From assembly GCF_001428125.1 (NCBI RefSeq), contig NZ_LMSM01000007.1, forward strand, positions 220,840-284,839: DNA of 64,000 nucleotides. Reading direction: 5' to 3'. Every line of letters begins with the position of its first letter. The stretch's first letter is position 1. The translations under genes were made by a program, and so were the position numbers. This stretch comes from Nocardioides sp. Soil774. Lineage in GTDB: Bacteria > Actinomycetota > Actinomycetes > Propionibacteriales > Nocardioidaceae. The notes below the pieces were generated by a model that saw only the letters and a list, made by a program, of their open reading frames with translations, was not told where the DNA came from and did no database searches. Of the stretch, positions 1 through 8,636 are shown in pieces.

Positions 1-80
1 GCGCCTTGAGGCGAACTCCGGTCAGGCTGCTGGAAGCAGGGCTGCTCGTCCGGGCCCGAGGTCCGGCACGTGGACGCGAG
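1..80. other. Left-edge non-coding stretch
   Basis: These 80 bases lie downstream of the minus-strand gene that ends at 81. I see no convincing coding frame or clear terminator hairpin. A gene running in from outside the window cannot be excluded. Confidence 0.3.
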
Positions 81-566
81 TCACGAGCCGTCGGGCACCG
101 GGAGACGGGCAAGTGCGGCCAGTCGCCTGTCCTCGGCGTGAATCACGCGCTCGGCCACCTGTCGTGCGGAAGAGCTGGCCCCGGTGACCAGCTCCGCGCG
201 CGCTGACGCGATGGACGCGTGCGCGTGGGCGGTCAGGTGGTCGACGAACGCCCTGTGCAGGGCGGCACCGCGCAGCCCGGCCAGTGCGTCGGCGGTCCCC
301 AGTGGCAGCACCTCGACGCCGGGCGAGCGCCAGAGGCCCAGGCACGCGGAGATCGCGGCGAGCTGCCGCACCTGCTCGGCGCGGGTGCTCTGGGCCAGGG
401 CACGCAGTCCGCTGCTGGCCCCGTGGGTGACGGCCGCGCTGCAGGCCGTGAGCACAGGTCCCAGCGCGGCGTGTGCCTGCTCGAGGTAGAGGAGGTCGGC
501 CTCGTTGCCGTCGGGCCGGGACGGCGCTGCGGCGAGGTGGTCGACGGTCTGCTGCGATCCGGTCAT
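81..566 (-). CDS. DUF305-like helical protein
   Basis: 161-residue protein with an ATG at 566 preceded by an AGGGACGAG ribosome-binding site. It has no signal peptide or membrane segment and looks all-helical. The C-terminal half has the pattern AFVDHLTAHAHASIASARAE followed by a second amphipathic helix, which resembles the DUF305/ferritin-like fold. The usual HH pair of DUF305 is reduced to an HxH, so metal binding is doubtful. It lies 59 bp downstream of the glycosyltransferase in the same direction and may be cotranscribed. The family assignment is tentative and no function can be given. Confidence 0.6.
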   Translation of the reverse strand: MTGSQQTVDHLAAAPSRPDGNEADLLYLEQAHAALGPVLTACSAAVTHGASSGLRALAQSTRAEQVRQLAAISACLGLWRSPGVEVLPLGTADALAGLRGAALHRAFVDHLTAHAHASIASARAELVTGASSSARQVAERVIHAEDRRLAALARLPVPDGS

Positions 567-625
567 GGTGCTCGTCCCTGCTGGAGTTGGGTGGTCGTGC
601 CGGTGGTGGTGCCGACGCTGGTGCG

Positions 626-1825
626 TCAGACGCCGATGATGCGGTCGTCGTCGCTCGAGAGCTCGCGCGGCGGGGTCACCGCTGGCAGCTCGGCCAGGGC
701 CTCGAGGTCCCGGATGACGGCCCACGGCGTGGGCGGAGGCGGTGAGCCAAGGACCCGGAGCAGTCCGTCGACCGACGCGGCGACGGTGAAGGCCCGCCCA
801 GCCCGTCGGCGTACGGACTCCGGCACGGGGCCCAGCGTGCGAGCGGCGAGGACCCCCTGCGCGAGCGCCTCGGCGTCGTCGGCGGCCACGAGCAGCAGCG
901 CGCCGCAGTCGGTCTCGGGCAGGCCGCCGTCGTCCGAGGCGACGACCCGGCACCCGGCGTGCTGCGCCTCGATCGACAAGATGCCGAAGGTCTCGTGCCA
1001 GTACTGGCCGTTGGACGGCATCACCACGACGTCGTGCTCCACCAGCAGCGCCGCCATCGCCTCCGGCGTGCGCCTGGCAGCGACCACCTCGATGCCCGGG
1101 TGGGTGCGGAGCATGCGCTCGATGATCGCGCCCTGCGGCTTGTCCGAGCCGGCGGAGGTGACGGTGACGCTGACGTGGTCGTCGTCGAACAGGTCGGTGT
1201 GGAGCATCGAGAGCAGGGTGTAGATCCCCTTCTCGGGGGTCAGTCGCCCGGCGTAGAGCACGCGGGTCGTCCCGTCCGGCGCCGGCGGGCGAGGACGGGT
1301 GGCGAACGTCGGCTCGGCGAACGGGTAGACGACCTGGACGGTCTCGAGGCTGACGTCGAGGAAGTCCGACCAGAGTGCCGCGGCGAACCTGCTGGTCGCC
1401 ATGAGGGTGCGGTTGCGGGTGCCGGCCACGACGGCGCGCTGGTGGTGGTCGCGCAGCGGCGGAGGCACGTGGAGGATCTGGAAGGCCGGGCGCATCGTGG
1501 CGACCGGGGGCGCCTCGCTGACGAAGACGAGGGTGTCGTCGAGCCTGCTGAGGTCCTCGAGCGCCGCGACCGAGTGGAACGGCACGTCGTCGAAGTCGTC
1601 GCGTCCGTCGGCCTCACCGAGGCCCACCGTCACGACCCGGGCGTCGATGCCGCGGCGGTTGAGCTCGCGCACCTGCCCGACGGTGAAGTTCTCCGACCCG
1701 CCGGTGCCGGCGGGAAGCTCCTCGCCCGGCGACCAGGCGAAGGAGATCACCGTGTGCCCGGGGCGTACGCGTGTCGTCGGCGGAAAGGGGATGGTTCCGT
1801 GCTGAGCCGCGAGATCATCTCGCAC
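626..1825 (-). CDS. Glycosyltransferase family 4 (GT-B fold)
   Basis: Likely retaining glycosyltransferase that moves a sugar from a nucleotide donor to an unknown acceptor. The sequence shows a glycine-rich N-terminal acceptor-side region (GTGGSENFTVGQVRELNRRG), the interdomain motif YAGRLTPEKG that starts the donor domain, and the GT4 E-x7-E signature in HETFGILSIEA. The start is uncertain. A GTG at 1825 gives 399 residues, while the frame stays open to another GTG at 1921, but the extra 32 residues look like untranslated sequence and neither start has a good ribosome-binding site. It follows the kinase gene in the same direction. Confidence 0.75.
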   Translation of the reverse strand: MRDDLAAQHGTIPFPPTTRVRPGHTVISFAWSPGEELPAGTGGSENFTVGQVRELNRRGIDARVVTVGLGEADGRDDFDDVPFHSVAALEDLSRLDDTLVFVSEAPPVATMRPAFQILHVPPPLRDHHQRAVVAGTRNRTLMATSRFAAALWSDFLDVSLETVQVVYPFAEPTFATRPRPPAPDGTTRVLYAGRLTPEKGIYTLLSMLHTDLFDDDHVSVTVTSAGSDKPQGAIIERMLRTHPGIEVVAARRTPEAMAALLVEHDVVVMPSNGQYWHETFGILSIEAQHAGCRVVASDDGGLPETDCGALLLVAADDAEALAQGVLAARTLGPVPESVRRRAGRAFTVAASVDGLLRVLGSPPPPTPWAVIRDLEALAELPAVTPPRELSSDDDRIIGV

Positions 1826-1954
1826 CACCTGACGTGGCTGCGACGTGAGTGCCGAGTGCCCCGGGAGCCGGAGCGTGGCATGACGCCTGCAGTGACTCCA
1901 CCCTAGCGGAGCGGCGGGCACGGCGGGCCCGCACGCGGCTGCCCGCGGGACGCC

Positions 1955-3568
1955 TCAGAGCCAGCCGGGCAGGTGGACGTCGGCGAAGGGTGCCGAGTCG
2001 TACGGCGCCCAGCTGGTGCCCCGGGCCGACGCGCCCGCGCCCAGTCCGGAGGCCCCGGCCGCGACGAGCAGGGTCACCAGCAGCCACGGCACGCCGCGAC
2101 GCGCGAGCGGGTCGACGGCGCGGCGCACGGGCGAGCGCAGGCGCTCCGAGCCCGGGCCCCACCACAGGCCGAGGGCCAGCGCGGCGCCGATCGCGGCGAG
2201 CGAGGTGAGCACCGACAGCGACGCCGCGAAGCACAGCAGCGCGACAGCGGCGCCGATGCCGAGGCTCCACAACATCAGCAGGACCGTGCCCCCGAGCCCG
2301 GCGACGACGTGCCACGGGGCGGCGAGCAGCAGCTGGATGCCGTCGTACCACCTGGTCCCGCGCCGGCTTCGCCGGTTGCCGTGCGAGCTCGCGGCCAGCG
2401 AACCGCTGCGCAGCAGCCAGACGCCGACGAAGACCACCGCGAGCGTGACGTAGGGAGCGAGGGCAACGCCGCCGGCCACCACTCCCCCGAGGGCGAGGAG
2501 CGTCGCGGTGCGGCGCAGCCGCTGCCCGGCCGGGACGTGCTCGCGCGGCGGCGGGCCGTAGTCGGTGACGTACTCGGTGGTGCCGGCGGGGTCGTCGTGG
2601 AAGTCGTCGTCCCAGTCCTCCGACCAGTGCACCGGCTCCGCGACCGGCGCGGCGACGCCGGTGCCGACGCGGGTGGGTGCGTCGAGGTCGTCGCGCACGC
2701 CGGCGACGTAGGGCAGCGTGACCGGTGCGGAGTGCGGGCGCGGCTGGGGCGTCCCGTCGACCGCGAGGTCCTCGAGCCAGTCGCGCACCTCGTCGAGCGA
2801 CGGCCGGTCGGCAGGCTCGGGCGCGAGCGCCTCCTCGACGAGCTCGAGCACGTCGGGGTCGAGGCCGGCGAGGTCGTGCTCGCCGCGACGGACGCGGTCC
2901 ATGATCGCCACCGACGGCCCGCGGCCGAACGGCGCGCGTCCGGTGCCGGCGTACGCCACGGTGGCCGCCCAGGCGTGCACGTCGGAGGCAGCGGTGGCGT
3001 CCTCGCCGTAGAGGATCTCGGGCGCGAGGTAGCCGGGAGTGCCGAGCAGCCAGCCGTTCATCGTGATGCGGGAGTCCTCGGCGACCCGGGCCAGCCCGAA
3101 GTCGATGAGGATCGGCGTGCGCCCCTCCATGATCACGTTGGAGGGCTTGATGTCGCGGTGCAGCACGCCGACGGCGTGGACGGCGTCGAGCGCCTCGGCC
3201 AGGCAGTCGGCGAACCACAGGAGGTCGTCGCCGGCCAGCGCGCCCTCCTCCTGCACGTGGTCGTGCAGGGAGAGGCCGGGGACGTACCTGGTCGCGACGT
3301 AGGGGATCTCGCCCCACGGGTCGGCGTCGACGATCTCGGCGATGCGACGGCTGCGCACTCGCGTCAGCGAGCTGACCTCGCGGGCGAGCCGGCGCCGGGC
3401 CTCGTCGTCGCCGACGACGTGGGGGCGCAGCACCTTGATCGCGACCGGCCGCTCCCCCGGCTTCTGGCCGAGGTGCACCACGCCCATGCCACCCTCGCCG
3501 AGGCGGGCGCGCAGCGCGTAGCCGCCGACGGTGAGCCCGGGCGGCGGCGCCTTGGGGGAGGTCGTCAC
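1955..3568 (-). CDS. Transmembrane PknB-type Ser/Thr protein kinase
   Basis: Eukaryotic-type Ser/Thr kinase, 537 residues from a GTG at 3568. The kinase domain covers roughly residues 15-275. It has the glycine loop GEGGMGV (25-30), the ATP-binding lysine in VAIK (45), the catalytic loop HRDIKPSN (137-144) and the DFG triad (156-158). An acidic linker follows, then hydrophobic segments over about residues 340-520. There are no PASTA repeats. Most of the C-terminal third is membrane-embedded, so the family's usual extracellular sensor is absent or minimal. It is divergent from the DksA-like gene, with 76 bp between the starts. The frame stays open far upstream of 3568, but that part opposes genes on the other strand and is not coding. 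Confidence 0.9.
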   Translation of the reverse strand: MTTSPKAPPPGLTVGGYALRARLGEGGMGVVHLGQKPGERPVAIKVLRPHVVGDDEARRRLAREVSSLTRVRSRRIAEIVDADPWGEIPYVATRYVPGLSLHDHVQEEGALAGDDLLWFADCLAEALDAVHAVGVLHRDIKPSNVIMEGRTPILIDFGLARVAEDSRITMNGWLLGTPGYLAPEILYGEDATAASDVHAWAATVAYAGTGRAPFGRGPSVAIMDRVRRGEHDLAGLDPDVLELVEEALAPEPADRPSLDEVRDWLEDLAVDGTPQPRPHSAPVTLPYVAGVRDDLDAPTRVGTGVAAPVAEPVHWSEDWDDDFHDDPAGTTEYVTDYGPPPREHVPAGQRLRRTATLLALGGVVAGGVALAPYVTLAVVFVGVWLLRSGSLAASSHGNRRSRRGTRWYDGIQLLLAAPWHVVAGLGGTVLLMLWSLGIGAAVALLCFAASLSVLTSLAAIGAALALGLWWGPGSERLRSPVRRAVDPLARRGVPWLLVTLLVAAGASGLGAGASARGTSWAPYDSAPFADVHLPGWL

Positions 3569-3644
3569 GCGTCCGAGGATAAGCGTGCCGACGCCCGATC
3601 GGCCTGATCCGCGCGCCGACGCCGGCCGGGTCCATGATGGAGAG

Positions 3645-3992
3645 GTGGACGACACCCGGCACCGCCTCGCCTCCGAGCGCGTGCAGACGCTGGAGCGGCT
3701 GTCCAGCCTGACCGGCGACCACGACGCGATGGTCGCCGCGTCGCTCGACACCAACGCCGACGACGAGCACGACCCCGAGGGCGCGACCATCGCGTTCGAA
3801 CGCTCGCAGATCGGCGCGCTCGTCCGCCAGGTGCGCCACCACCTCAGCGAGGTCGATGCAGCGCTGTCGCGCCTGGACGCGGGGACGTACGGCACCTGCG
3901 AGGGGTGCGGCGGGCCGGTCGGACCGGAGCGGCTCGAGGCCCTGCCCGCCGCGCGCCTGTGCATCCGCTGCGCCGCCCGCGCGTCAGGATGA
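3645..3992 (+). CDS. DksA/TraR-family C4 zinc-finger protein
   Basis: 115-residue protein from a GTG at 3645. The N-terminal two thirds are helical and probably form a coiled-coil hairpin. The C-terminus has the DksA-type zinc finger CEGCGG...CIRC (C-x2-C-x17-C-x2-C). Family members bind the RNA polymerase secondary channel or act as small RNA polymerase-associated regulators; this role is inferred from the fold. Its stop overlaps the next gene by 4 nt (ATGA), so the two are translationally coupled. The start is the least certain point because GGAG lies very close to the GTG. Confidence 0.8.
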   Translation: MDDTRHRLASERVQTLERLSSLTGDHDAMVAASLDTNADDEHDPEGATIAFERSQIGALVRQVRHHLSEVDAALSRLDAGTYGTCEGCGGPVGPERLEALPAARLCIRCAARASG

Positions 3993-4687
3993 CCGGCATG
4001 TCCCGCCTCCGGTCGATCCTGCCCCCTGCCGCCTACGTCGGGCTCGCGGTCGTCGACAGCGTCGCCGCCGGCCGACGCGGTCCGGCCGCGCAGCGGCTGC
4101 GGTGGATCACCAAGCCCCTGCTGATGCCCGCGCTGGCGGCTGCGACGGTGCCCGCCGTCGACGGCACCGTGCTGTCCCGGGGCACGGTGGCCGCCCAGGC
4201 GTTCTCGTGGGGCGGCGACGTCGCGCTGCTCGGCTCTGGCGAGCGGGCGTTCCTCGGCGGCGTCGGGTCGTTCTTCGGCGCCCACGTGGCGTACGTCGCC
4301 GCCTTCCTCTCGGTGCACGACCCCGCCCCCGACCTCGCTCGGCTCCGTCTCCCGCTCGGCCTGTGGCTGACTGCCGCTCCCGTGATGGCCGTCGCGGCCG
4401 GACGCGACGACCCGGCACTGCGGGCACCGGTCGCGGCGTACGCCACGATCCTCAGCGCGATGTTCGCCAGCTCGCGCGTGCTCTCCCCGTCGCTGCCGGC
4501 CGGCGCGCGGCGCAGCGTCCGGGCCGGGACCGCGCTCTTCGTCGTCTCCGACGTCGTGCTGGCCACGCAGCGGTTCCTGCTGCGCGAGCCGCGGCCGGAG
4601 CTGGACTCGTTCGTGATGGCGACCTACACGGCTGGCCAGGGGTTGATCGCCGCCGGGGTGGCGGAGGTGGCCCGGACGCGGCCGTGA
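3989..4687 (+). CDS. YhhN/TMEM86-family lysoplasmalogenase
   Basis: 232-residue integral membrane protein with about seven to eight hydrophobic segments. It matches the YhhN/TMEM86 family, whose characterised members hydrolyse the vinyl-ether bond of lysoplasmalogens. Recognisable family features are WITKPLLMPAL near the N-terminus, the conserved FSWGGDVALL segment and the late FVVSDVVLA segment, whose acidic residues are family hallmarks. The ATG at 3989 overlaps the stop of the DksA-like gene. The gene ends in front of the palindrome cluster at 4732-4815. Confidence 0.82.
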   Translation: MTGMSRLRSILPPAAYVGLAVVDSVAAGRRGPAAQRLRWITKPLLMPALAAATVPAVDGTVLSRGTVAAQAFSWGGDVALLGSGERAFLGGVGSFFGAHVAYVAAFLSVHDPAPDLARLRLPLGLWLTAAPVMAVAAGRDDPALRAPVAAYATILSAMFASSRVLSPSLPAGARRSVRAGTALFVVSDVVLATQRFLLREPRPELDSFVMATYTAGQGLIAAGVAEVARTRP

Positions 4688-4731
4688 GTCCGGCGGCCCT
4701 CGGTCCTCGGCCCTCGGCGAAGGGGGTTGTT

Positions 4732-4815
4732 GGTTTCCCCGGATATCCGGGGAAACCTGCGGTTCACCCCCGAAACTTCGGGGGTGAGGCTCCAGCTTCC
4801 CCGGATATCCGGGGA
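4732..4815. repeat. Cluster of three palindromes between convergent genes
   Basis: The first palindrome, 4732-4757, is a perfect 26-bp inverted repeat centred on ATAT with core CCCCGGATATCCGGGG. The second is an 11-bp stem with a 2-nt loop (4764-4774 pairs with 4777-4787, arm TCACCCCCGAA). The third, 4798-4815, repeats the core of the first as a perfect 18-bp palindrome. They sit between a plus-strand gene ending at 4687 and a minus-strand gene ending at 4852, so they may act as a bidirectional terminator. The duplicated core also suggests a small repeat element. Confidence 0.8.
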
Positions 4816-4851
4816 TCGCGACCAGTGGGCTGGCGGGGCTGGCCAGGCTCC

Positions 4852-5262
4852 TCACGCCCGGTCGCTGGCCTCCAGCACCCCGAGCACCGCGCGCGCTGCC
4901 GCGTCGACGGCGGCGACGTCGACGTGCTCCTCCTGCCACTGCCCACGCTCCACCCGGACGACGAAGCCGCCGGAGCGCGCGGTGAGGCTCACGAAGCTCG
5001 CTCCGAGGACGTCGAGCAGCTGGTCGAGGCGCGGCAGCCACACGGCGTCGCGCTCCTCCACGTCGTCGAGGGCCCACTCGGTCGTGCCGTTGAAGGCGAG
5101 GCTGCGCCCGCCCGGGAGGTCGCGCACCTCGACCACCATGTCGCTCACCATGAACACCGTCTCGTCGAGCTCGCGCTCGGGCATCCAGAAGGCGTCGCCG
5201 TTGGCCGGCGTCCAGGCGAGCCCGGCGTCGTGCAGGCGGCCGGCGAGGTCGAGGGAGATCAC
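4852..5262 (-). CDS. Conserved hypothetical protein
   Basis: 136-residue soluble protein from a GTG at 5262. It has no signal peptide, membrane segment or nucleotide-binding motif. The sequence alternates short strands and helices, with a WALDDVEERDAVWLPR core and an acidic profile. Similar actinobacterial proteins are sometimes labelled pilus assembly protein CpaE, but no Walker motif is present here, so I do not adopt that name. It converges on the lysoplasmalogenase gene across the palindrome cluster. Confidence 0.7.
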   Translation of the reverse strand: MISLDLAGRLHDAGLAWTPANGDAFWMPERELDETVFMVSDMVVEVRDLPGGRSLAFNGTTEWALDDVEERDAVWLPRLDQLLDVLGASFVSLTARSGGFVVRVERGQWQEEHVDVAAVDAAARAVLGVLEASDRA

Positions 5263-5516
5263 CTCATCAGTGTGGCTCGGCGGCCACAGAGGAGCAGTTC
5301 ACGGTCGGCTCGTGAGCACCGGGAACCCTCCTGCGCAGTCCACTGCGACAACGCCGTCGGTCTGCGCGCCCGAAGCTACAACTCCTGCCGCCCGGATGTC
5401 CTGCAAACGGCGAACTTCGCACCACTTCTCGACGACCCGCGATGGCCGTGGCAGGATCTTCGCCACAGATCTCGCTGGAGACCACGGCGAGCCCTCGGAG
5501 CTGTGAAGAGGTCCAC

Positions 5517-6263
5517 GTGGTCACCGAGCGTGTCTCCCCCGACGACATCGCCCGTGCGGGGATGTCCGAACGCAGTGTCCTCACCGACACCCTCATCGAG
5601 TCCCACCTCGACGTCGCGCGGTCGATCGCGGCGAGGTACCGCAACCGCGGCATCGAGCTCGACGACCTCGAGCAGGTCGCCCTGCTCGGCCTGACCAAGG
5701 CCGCGCACCGGTTCGATCCTGACGCGGGCCACGACTTCATATCGTACGCCGTGCCCACGGTCCGCGGTGAGCTGCGCCGTCATTTCCGCGACTGCGGCTG
5801 GACGGTCCGGCCGCCGCGACGGGTGCAGGAGCTGCAGGCGCGGATCGTGAGGGCCCAGGACGACCTCGTGGCGCGCCTGGGTCGCTCGCCGCGCCCGAGC
5901 GAGGTCGCCTCGCACCTCGACGTCGACGTCTCGGACGTCGTCGAGGCGCTGTCGGTGGAGGGCTGCTTCACCCCGACGTCACTGGACGGCGGCCCCGGTG
6001 ACGCGGGCGCGACGATCGCGAGCACGCTCGGCGGGGAGGACGCGGCGTACACGTCCGCGGAGGCGAGCGTCATGCTCGAGCCCGCCGTGCGACAGCTGTC
6101 GGCCCGCGACCGGCGCATCGTCTACCTGCGCTTCTACGAGGAGCGTTCGCAGCAGGAGATCGGCGACGCCGTCGGGCTCACGCAGGCCCAGGTGTCCCGC
6201 GTGCTGGTCCGGATCCTCAAGGACATCCGAGGCGTCCTCGGGGCGGAGGTCCCGGTCGCCTAG
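5517..6263 (+). CDS. SigB/SigF/SigG-type alternative sigma factor
   Basis: 248-residue sigma-70 family protein. Region 2 includes IAARYRNRGIELDDLEQVAL and FISYAVPTVRGELRRHFRD, region 3 includes LGRSPRPSEVASHLD, and region 4 ends in the helix-turn-helix RSQQEIGDAVGLTQAQVSRV. This three-region architecture is that of stress or sporulation-type sigma factors usually controlled by an RsbW-like anti-sigma factor, but none is adjacent. I place the start at the GTG at 5517 because GAAGAGG lies 5 nt upstream. An in-frame ATG at 5442 would add 25 residues of low-similarity sequence. Confidence 0.88.
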   Translation: MVTERVSPDDIARAGMSERSVLTDTLIESHLDVARSIAARYRNRGIELDDLEQVALLGLTKAAHRFDPDAGHDFISYAVPTVRGELRRHFRDCGWTVRPPRRVQELQARIVRAQDDLVARLGRSPRPSEVASHLDVDVSDVVEALSVEGCFTPTSLDGGPGDAGATIASTLGGEDAAYTSAEASVMLEPAVRQLSARDRRIVYLRFYEERSQQEIGDAVGLTQAQVSRVLVRILKDIRGVLGAEVPVA

Positions 6264-6273
6264 GCTCCCCGCC

Positions 6274-7482
6274 GTGAGCGCACGCGAGCCGATCTGGCGA
6301 GAGCCGGGGATGGCGGCGCTCGCAACGATGACCTGCGCGGGGTTCTCGGGATACGCGCTGCTGCTCACGGTCGCGCCGCTGTGGGCGACCGAGGGTGGGG
6401 CGACCACCTCGGGCGCCGGGCTGGTCAACGGCGTGCTGCTGGGCTTCACCGTGCTGACCCAGCTGCTCGTGCCGCGCGCCCTGCGCAGGTTCGGGTGGGG
6501 CCCGGTGCTCGCGGCCGGGCTGGCCCTGCTGGGCGTCCCCGGTGTCGCGATGGCGCTGAGCGACGAGCTGGGCGTGGTCCTCGCGCTGTCGGCCGTCCGA
6601 GGCGTCGGGTTCGGCATCCTCACGGTCACCGGGAGCGCCGCCGTGGCCGCGCTGGTGGGGCCCTCGCGGCGCGGCGAGGCGATCGGCGCCTACGGCCTGG
6701 CGGTCGCGGCACCGAACCTCGTCCTCCTGCCTGCCGGCCCGTGGATCGCGGAGAGCCTGGGCTATTGGGTGGCGTTCGCGCTGAGCGCGCTGCCCGTGGC
6801 CGGCATCCCTGCAGCGCTGCGCCTGGCGTCGACGCTCGGCCCCGCCGAGCAGGACCCCCTCGCCGACCCGACTGCGTCGACCGACCCGCGCGAGACGACG
6901 TACGCCGCCCTGCGCCGGCTCCTGCGGCCGATGCTCCTCCTGCTGGCGGTGACGCTGGCGGGTGGGGCGCTGCTCACGTTCACCCCGCAGGTGGTCGACA
7001 GTGCCCCGCTCGCGGCCGGCGGCCTGCTCCTGATGGGCCTGACGGCCGCGCTCGGCCGGTGGCGGATCGGCGTGCTCGCCGACCGCCACGGCGCCGAGAG
7101 GCTCCTGTGGCCACTGGTGCCCCTGACCGGGGTGGCGATGGCGCTCGTGGCGTGGTCGGTCGCAGCCCCGGGCGGTGCGCGCGTCGGCGCCTTCCTCACC
7201 GGCATGCTGCTGCTCGGCCTGTCCTACGGCGGGCTGCAGAACCTGACGCTCGTGGTCTCCTTCGCAGCCGTCCCGCGCCGGCAGCACCACCTCGCGAGCG
7301 CGGTGTGGAACGTCGGCTTCGACGCCGGGACGGCGATCGGCTCGGTGGCTGTCGGGGTGATCGCCGAGCTCACGTCCTTCGTCACCGCCTTCCTCGTGGC
7401 GGGCGCGGTCGCCGTGGCGACGCTGCCGCTCGCGTTACGACGGCCTGCTCCTCGGCCATCCGGCCGATCCGCGGGCAGGTGA
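6274..7482 (+). CDS. Major facilitator superfamily transporter
   Basis: 402-residue protein with about twelve hydrophobic segments and a central cytoplasmic linker (about 190-225, rich in D, P and T). The loop between TM2 and TM3 and the TM4 region GVGFGILTVTGSAAVAALVG fit an MFS export carrier. Substrate unknown. The GTG start at 6274 is 10 bp after the sigma factor stop and has no strong ribosome-binding site, so it may be read by coupling. It is followed immediately by the two-component system in the same orientation. Confidence 0.82.
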   Translation: MSAREPIWREPGMAALATMTCAGFSGYALLLTVAPLWATEGGATTSGAGLVNGVLLGFTVLTQLLVPRALRRFGWGPVLAAGLALLGVPGVAMALSDELGVVLALSAVRGVGFGILTVTGSAAVAALVGPSRRGEAIGAYGLAVAAPNLVLLPAGPWIAESLGYWVAFALSALPVAGIPAALRLASTLGPAEQDPLADPTASTDPRETTYAALRRLLRPMLLLLAVTLAGGALLTFTPQVVDSAPLAAGGLLLMGLTAALGRWRIGVLADRHGAERLLWPLVPLTGVAMALVAWSVAAPGGARVGAFLTGMLLLGLSYGGLQNLTLVVSFAAVPRRQHHLASAVWNVGFDAGTAIGSVAVGVIAELTSFVTAFLVAGAVAVATLPLALRRPAPRPSGRSAGR

Positions 7483-7502
7483 GGGAGCACTACGGTTCTG
7501 GC

Positions 7503-8636
7503 GTGCTCACCCTCGCCCGGCAGCTGTGGCGCCTGCCCGCACCCCCGGACGCGCGTCCGGCGGGACGGCTCGACCACGCGCTGGTCGCCGTGGCAGCCGT
7601 GGCGGGGATCCTGGAGGCGGCGCTCCGGCCGGACATGGCGGGACGCTGGTTCACGCTGGCGGCGTTCCTGGTGTGGCTGCCCACGCTGCTGGTGCGGCGC
7701 ACGAGCCCGATCGCCACGGTCACGGTCTTCGGCGCCGTCGTCCTCGTGGAGGAGCTCGTGTCGTGGACCACTGACGGGCCAGTGCCCGACGACCTCAACA
7801 CAGCGGTCGTCGCGCTGCTCATCCCCTACTCCCTCGCCCGCTGGGCCAGCGGCGAGGACGCGGTCATCGGCCTGTGGCTGTTCTTCCTCGTCGCAGGCTC
7901 GTCGCTGGTGTGGCAGGACCTGCCCGCCGGTGACCGCATCGGCGGCGCGGCCGTCGTCGTGACGGCGGTCGCCGTCGGCGCCGCGGTGCGCACCCGGTCC
8001 CTGCTCCGCACGCGCCAGCTCGACGACGTACGCCGACTCGAGCGCGAGCGCCTCGCCCGCGACCTGCACGACACCGTCGCCCACCACCTCACCGCCATCG
8101 CGATCAGCGCGCAGGCAGGCCTGGCGGTCGCCGAGACGAGGCCCGAGGCCGCCCGGGACGCGCTGCGCCGCATCGACGAGGAGGCCACCCGCACGCTCGC
8201 CGAGACGCGCAAGGTGGTGCAGCTGCTGCGCACCGAGGACGAGGCGCCGCACCGTCCGCTCGACGACCTCCGCGGGCTCGAGAGCAGCGGAGGCCCGGGC
8301 CCAGCGGTGGCGGTGGCGGTGGACGACGGGCTCGACGCCCTGTCCCCCACGGTCGCCGCGGCTCTCCAGCGCATCGCCCAGGAGGCCGTCGCCAACGCGC
8401 GGCGCCACGCCCGCGACGTCACCTTCGTGCAGGTGCGCGTGGAGCGGCGGGCCGACCGCGTGGTGCTCGTGGTCACCGACGACGGTCGCGGCTCGATCGA
8501 CGTCGGCGACGGCTTCGGCATCGCCGGGATGACCGAGCGCGCCCACCTGCTCGGCGGACACCTCGAGGCGCGCTCGCTCGCCCCGCTCGTCGGGTGGCGC
8601 GTCACCGCCGACCTCCCCGTCGAGGAGGTCCGATGA
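7503..8636 (+). CDS. NarL-class sensor histidine kinase (HisKA_3)
   Basis: 377-residue membrane kinase. The N-terminal 165 residues hold five or six membrane segments with no large extracellular domain, so the signal is probably sensed in the membrane. The HisKA_3 phosphoacceptor is RERLARDLHDTVAHHLTAIA, with His189 as the predicted phosphorylation site. The ATPase domain has EAVANARRHA (N box), DDGRG (G1) and GFGIAGMTERA (G2). A GTG at 7479, overlapping the MFS stop, is an alternative start. The response regulator start overlaps the kinase stop by 4 nt. Confidence 0.9.
   Translation: MLTLARQLWRLPAPPDARPAGRLDHALVAVAAVAGILEAALRPDMAGRWFTLAAFLVWLPTLLVRRTSPIATVTVFGAVVLVEELVSWTTDGPVPDDLNTAVVALLIPYSLARWASGEDAVIGLWLFFLVAGSSLVWQDLPAGDRIGGAAVVVTAVAVGAAVRTRSLLRTRQLDDVRRLERERLARDLHDTVAHHLTAIAISAQAGLAVAETRPEAARDALRRIDEEATRTLAETRKVVQLLRTEDEAPHRPLDDLRGLESSGGPGPAVAVAVDDGLDALSPTVAAALQRIAQEAVANARRHARDVTFVQVRVERRADRVVLVVTDDGRGSIDVGDGFGIAGMTERAHLLGGHLEARSLAPLVGWRVTADLPVEEVR

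Noticed and set aside
3569-5077. The kinase frame stays open on the minus strand for another 503 codons upstream of the GTG at 3568.
   Set aside because: It runs antisense to the DksA-like and lysoplasmalogenase genes, is Arg/Pro/Gly-rich and has no domain. In very GC-rich DNA open antisense frames are common.
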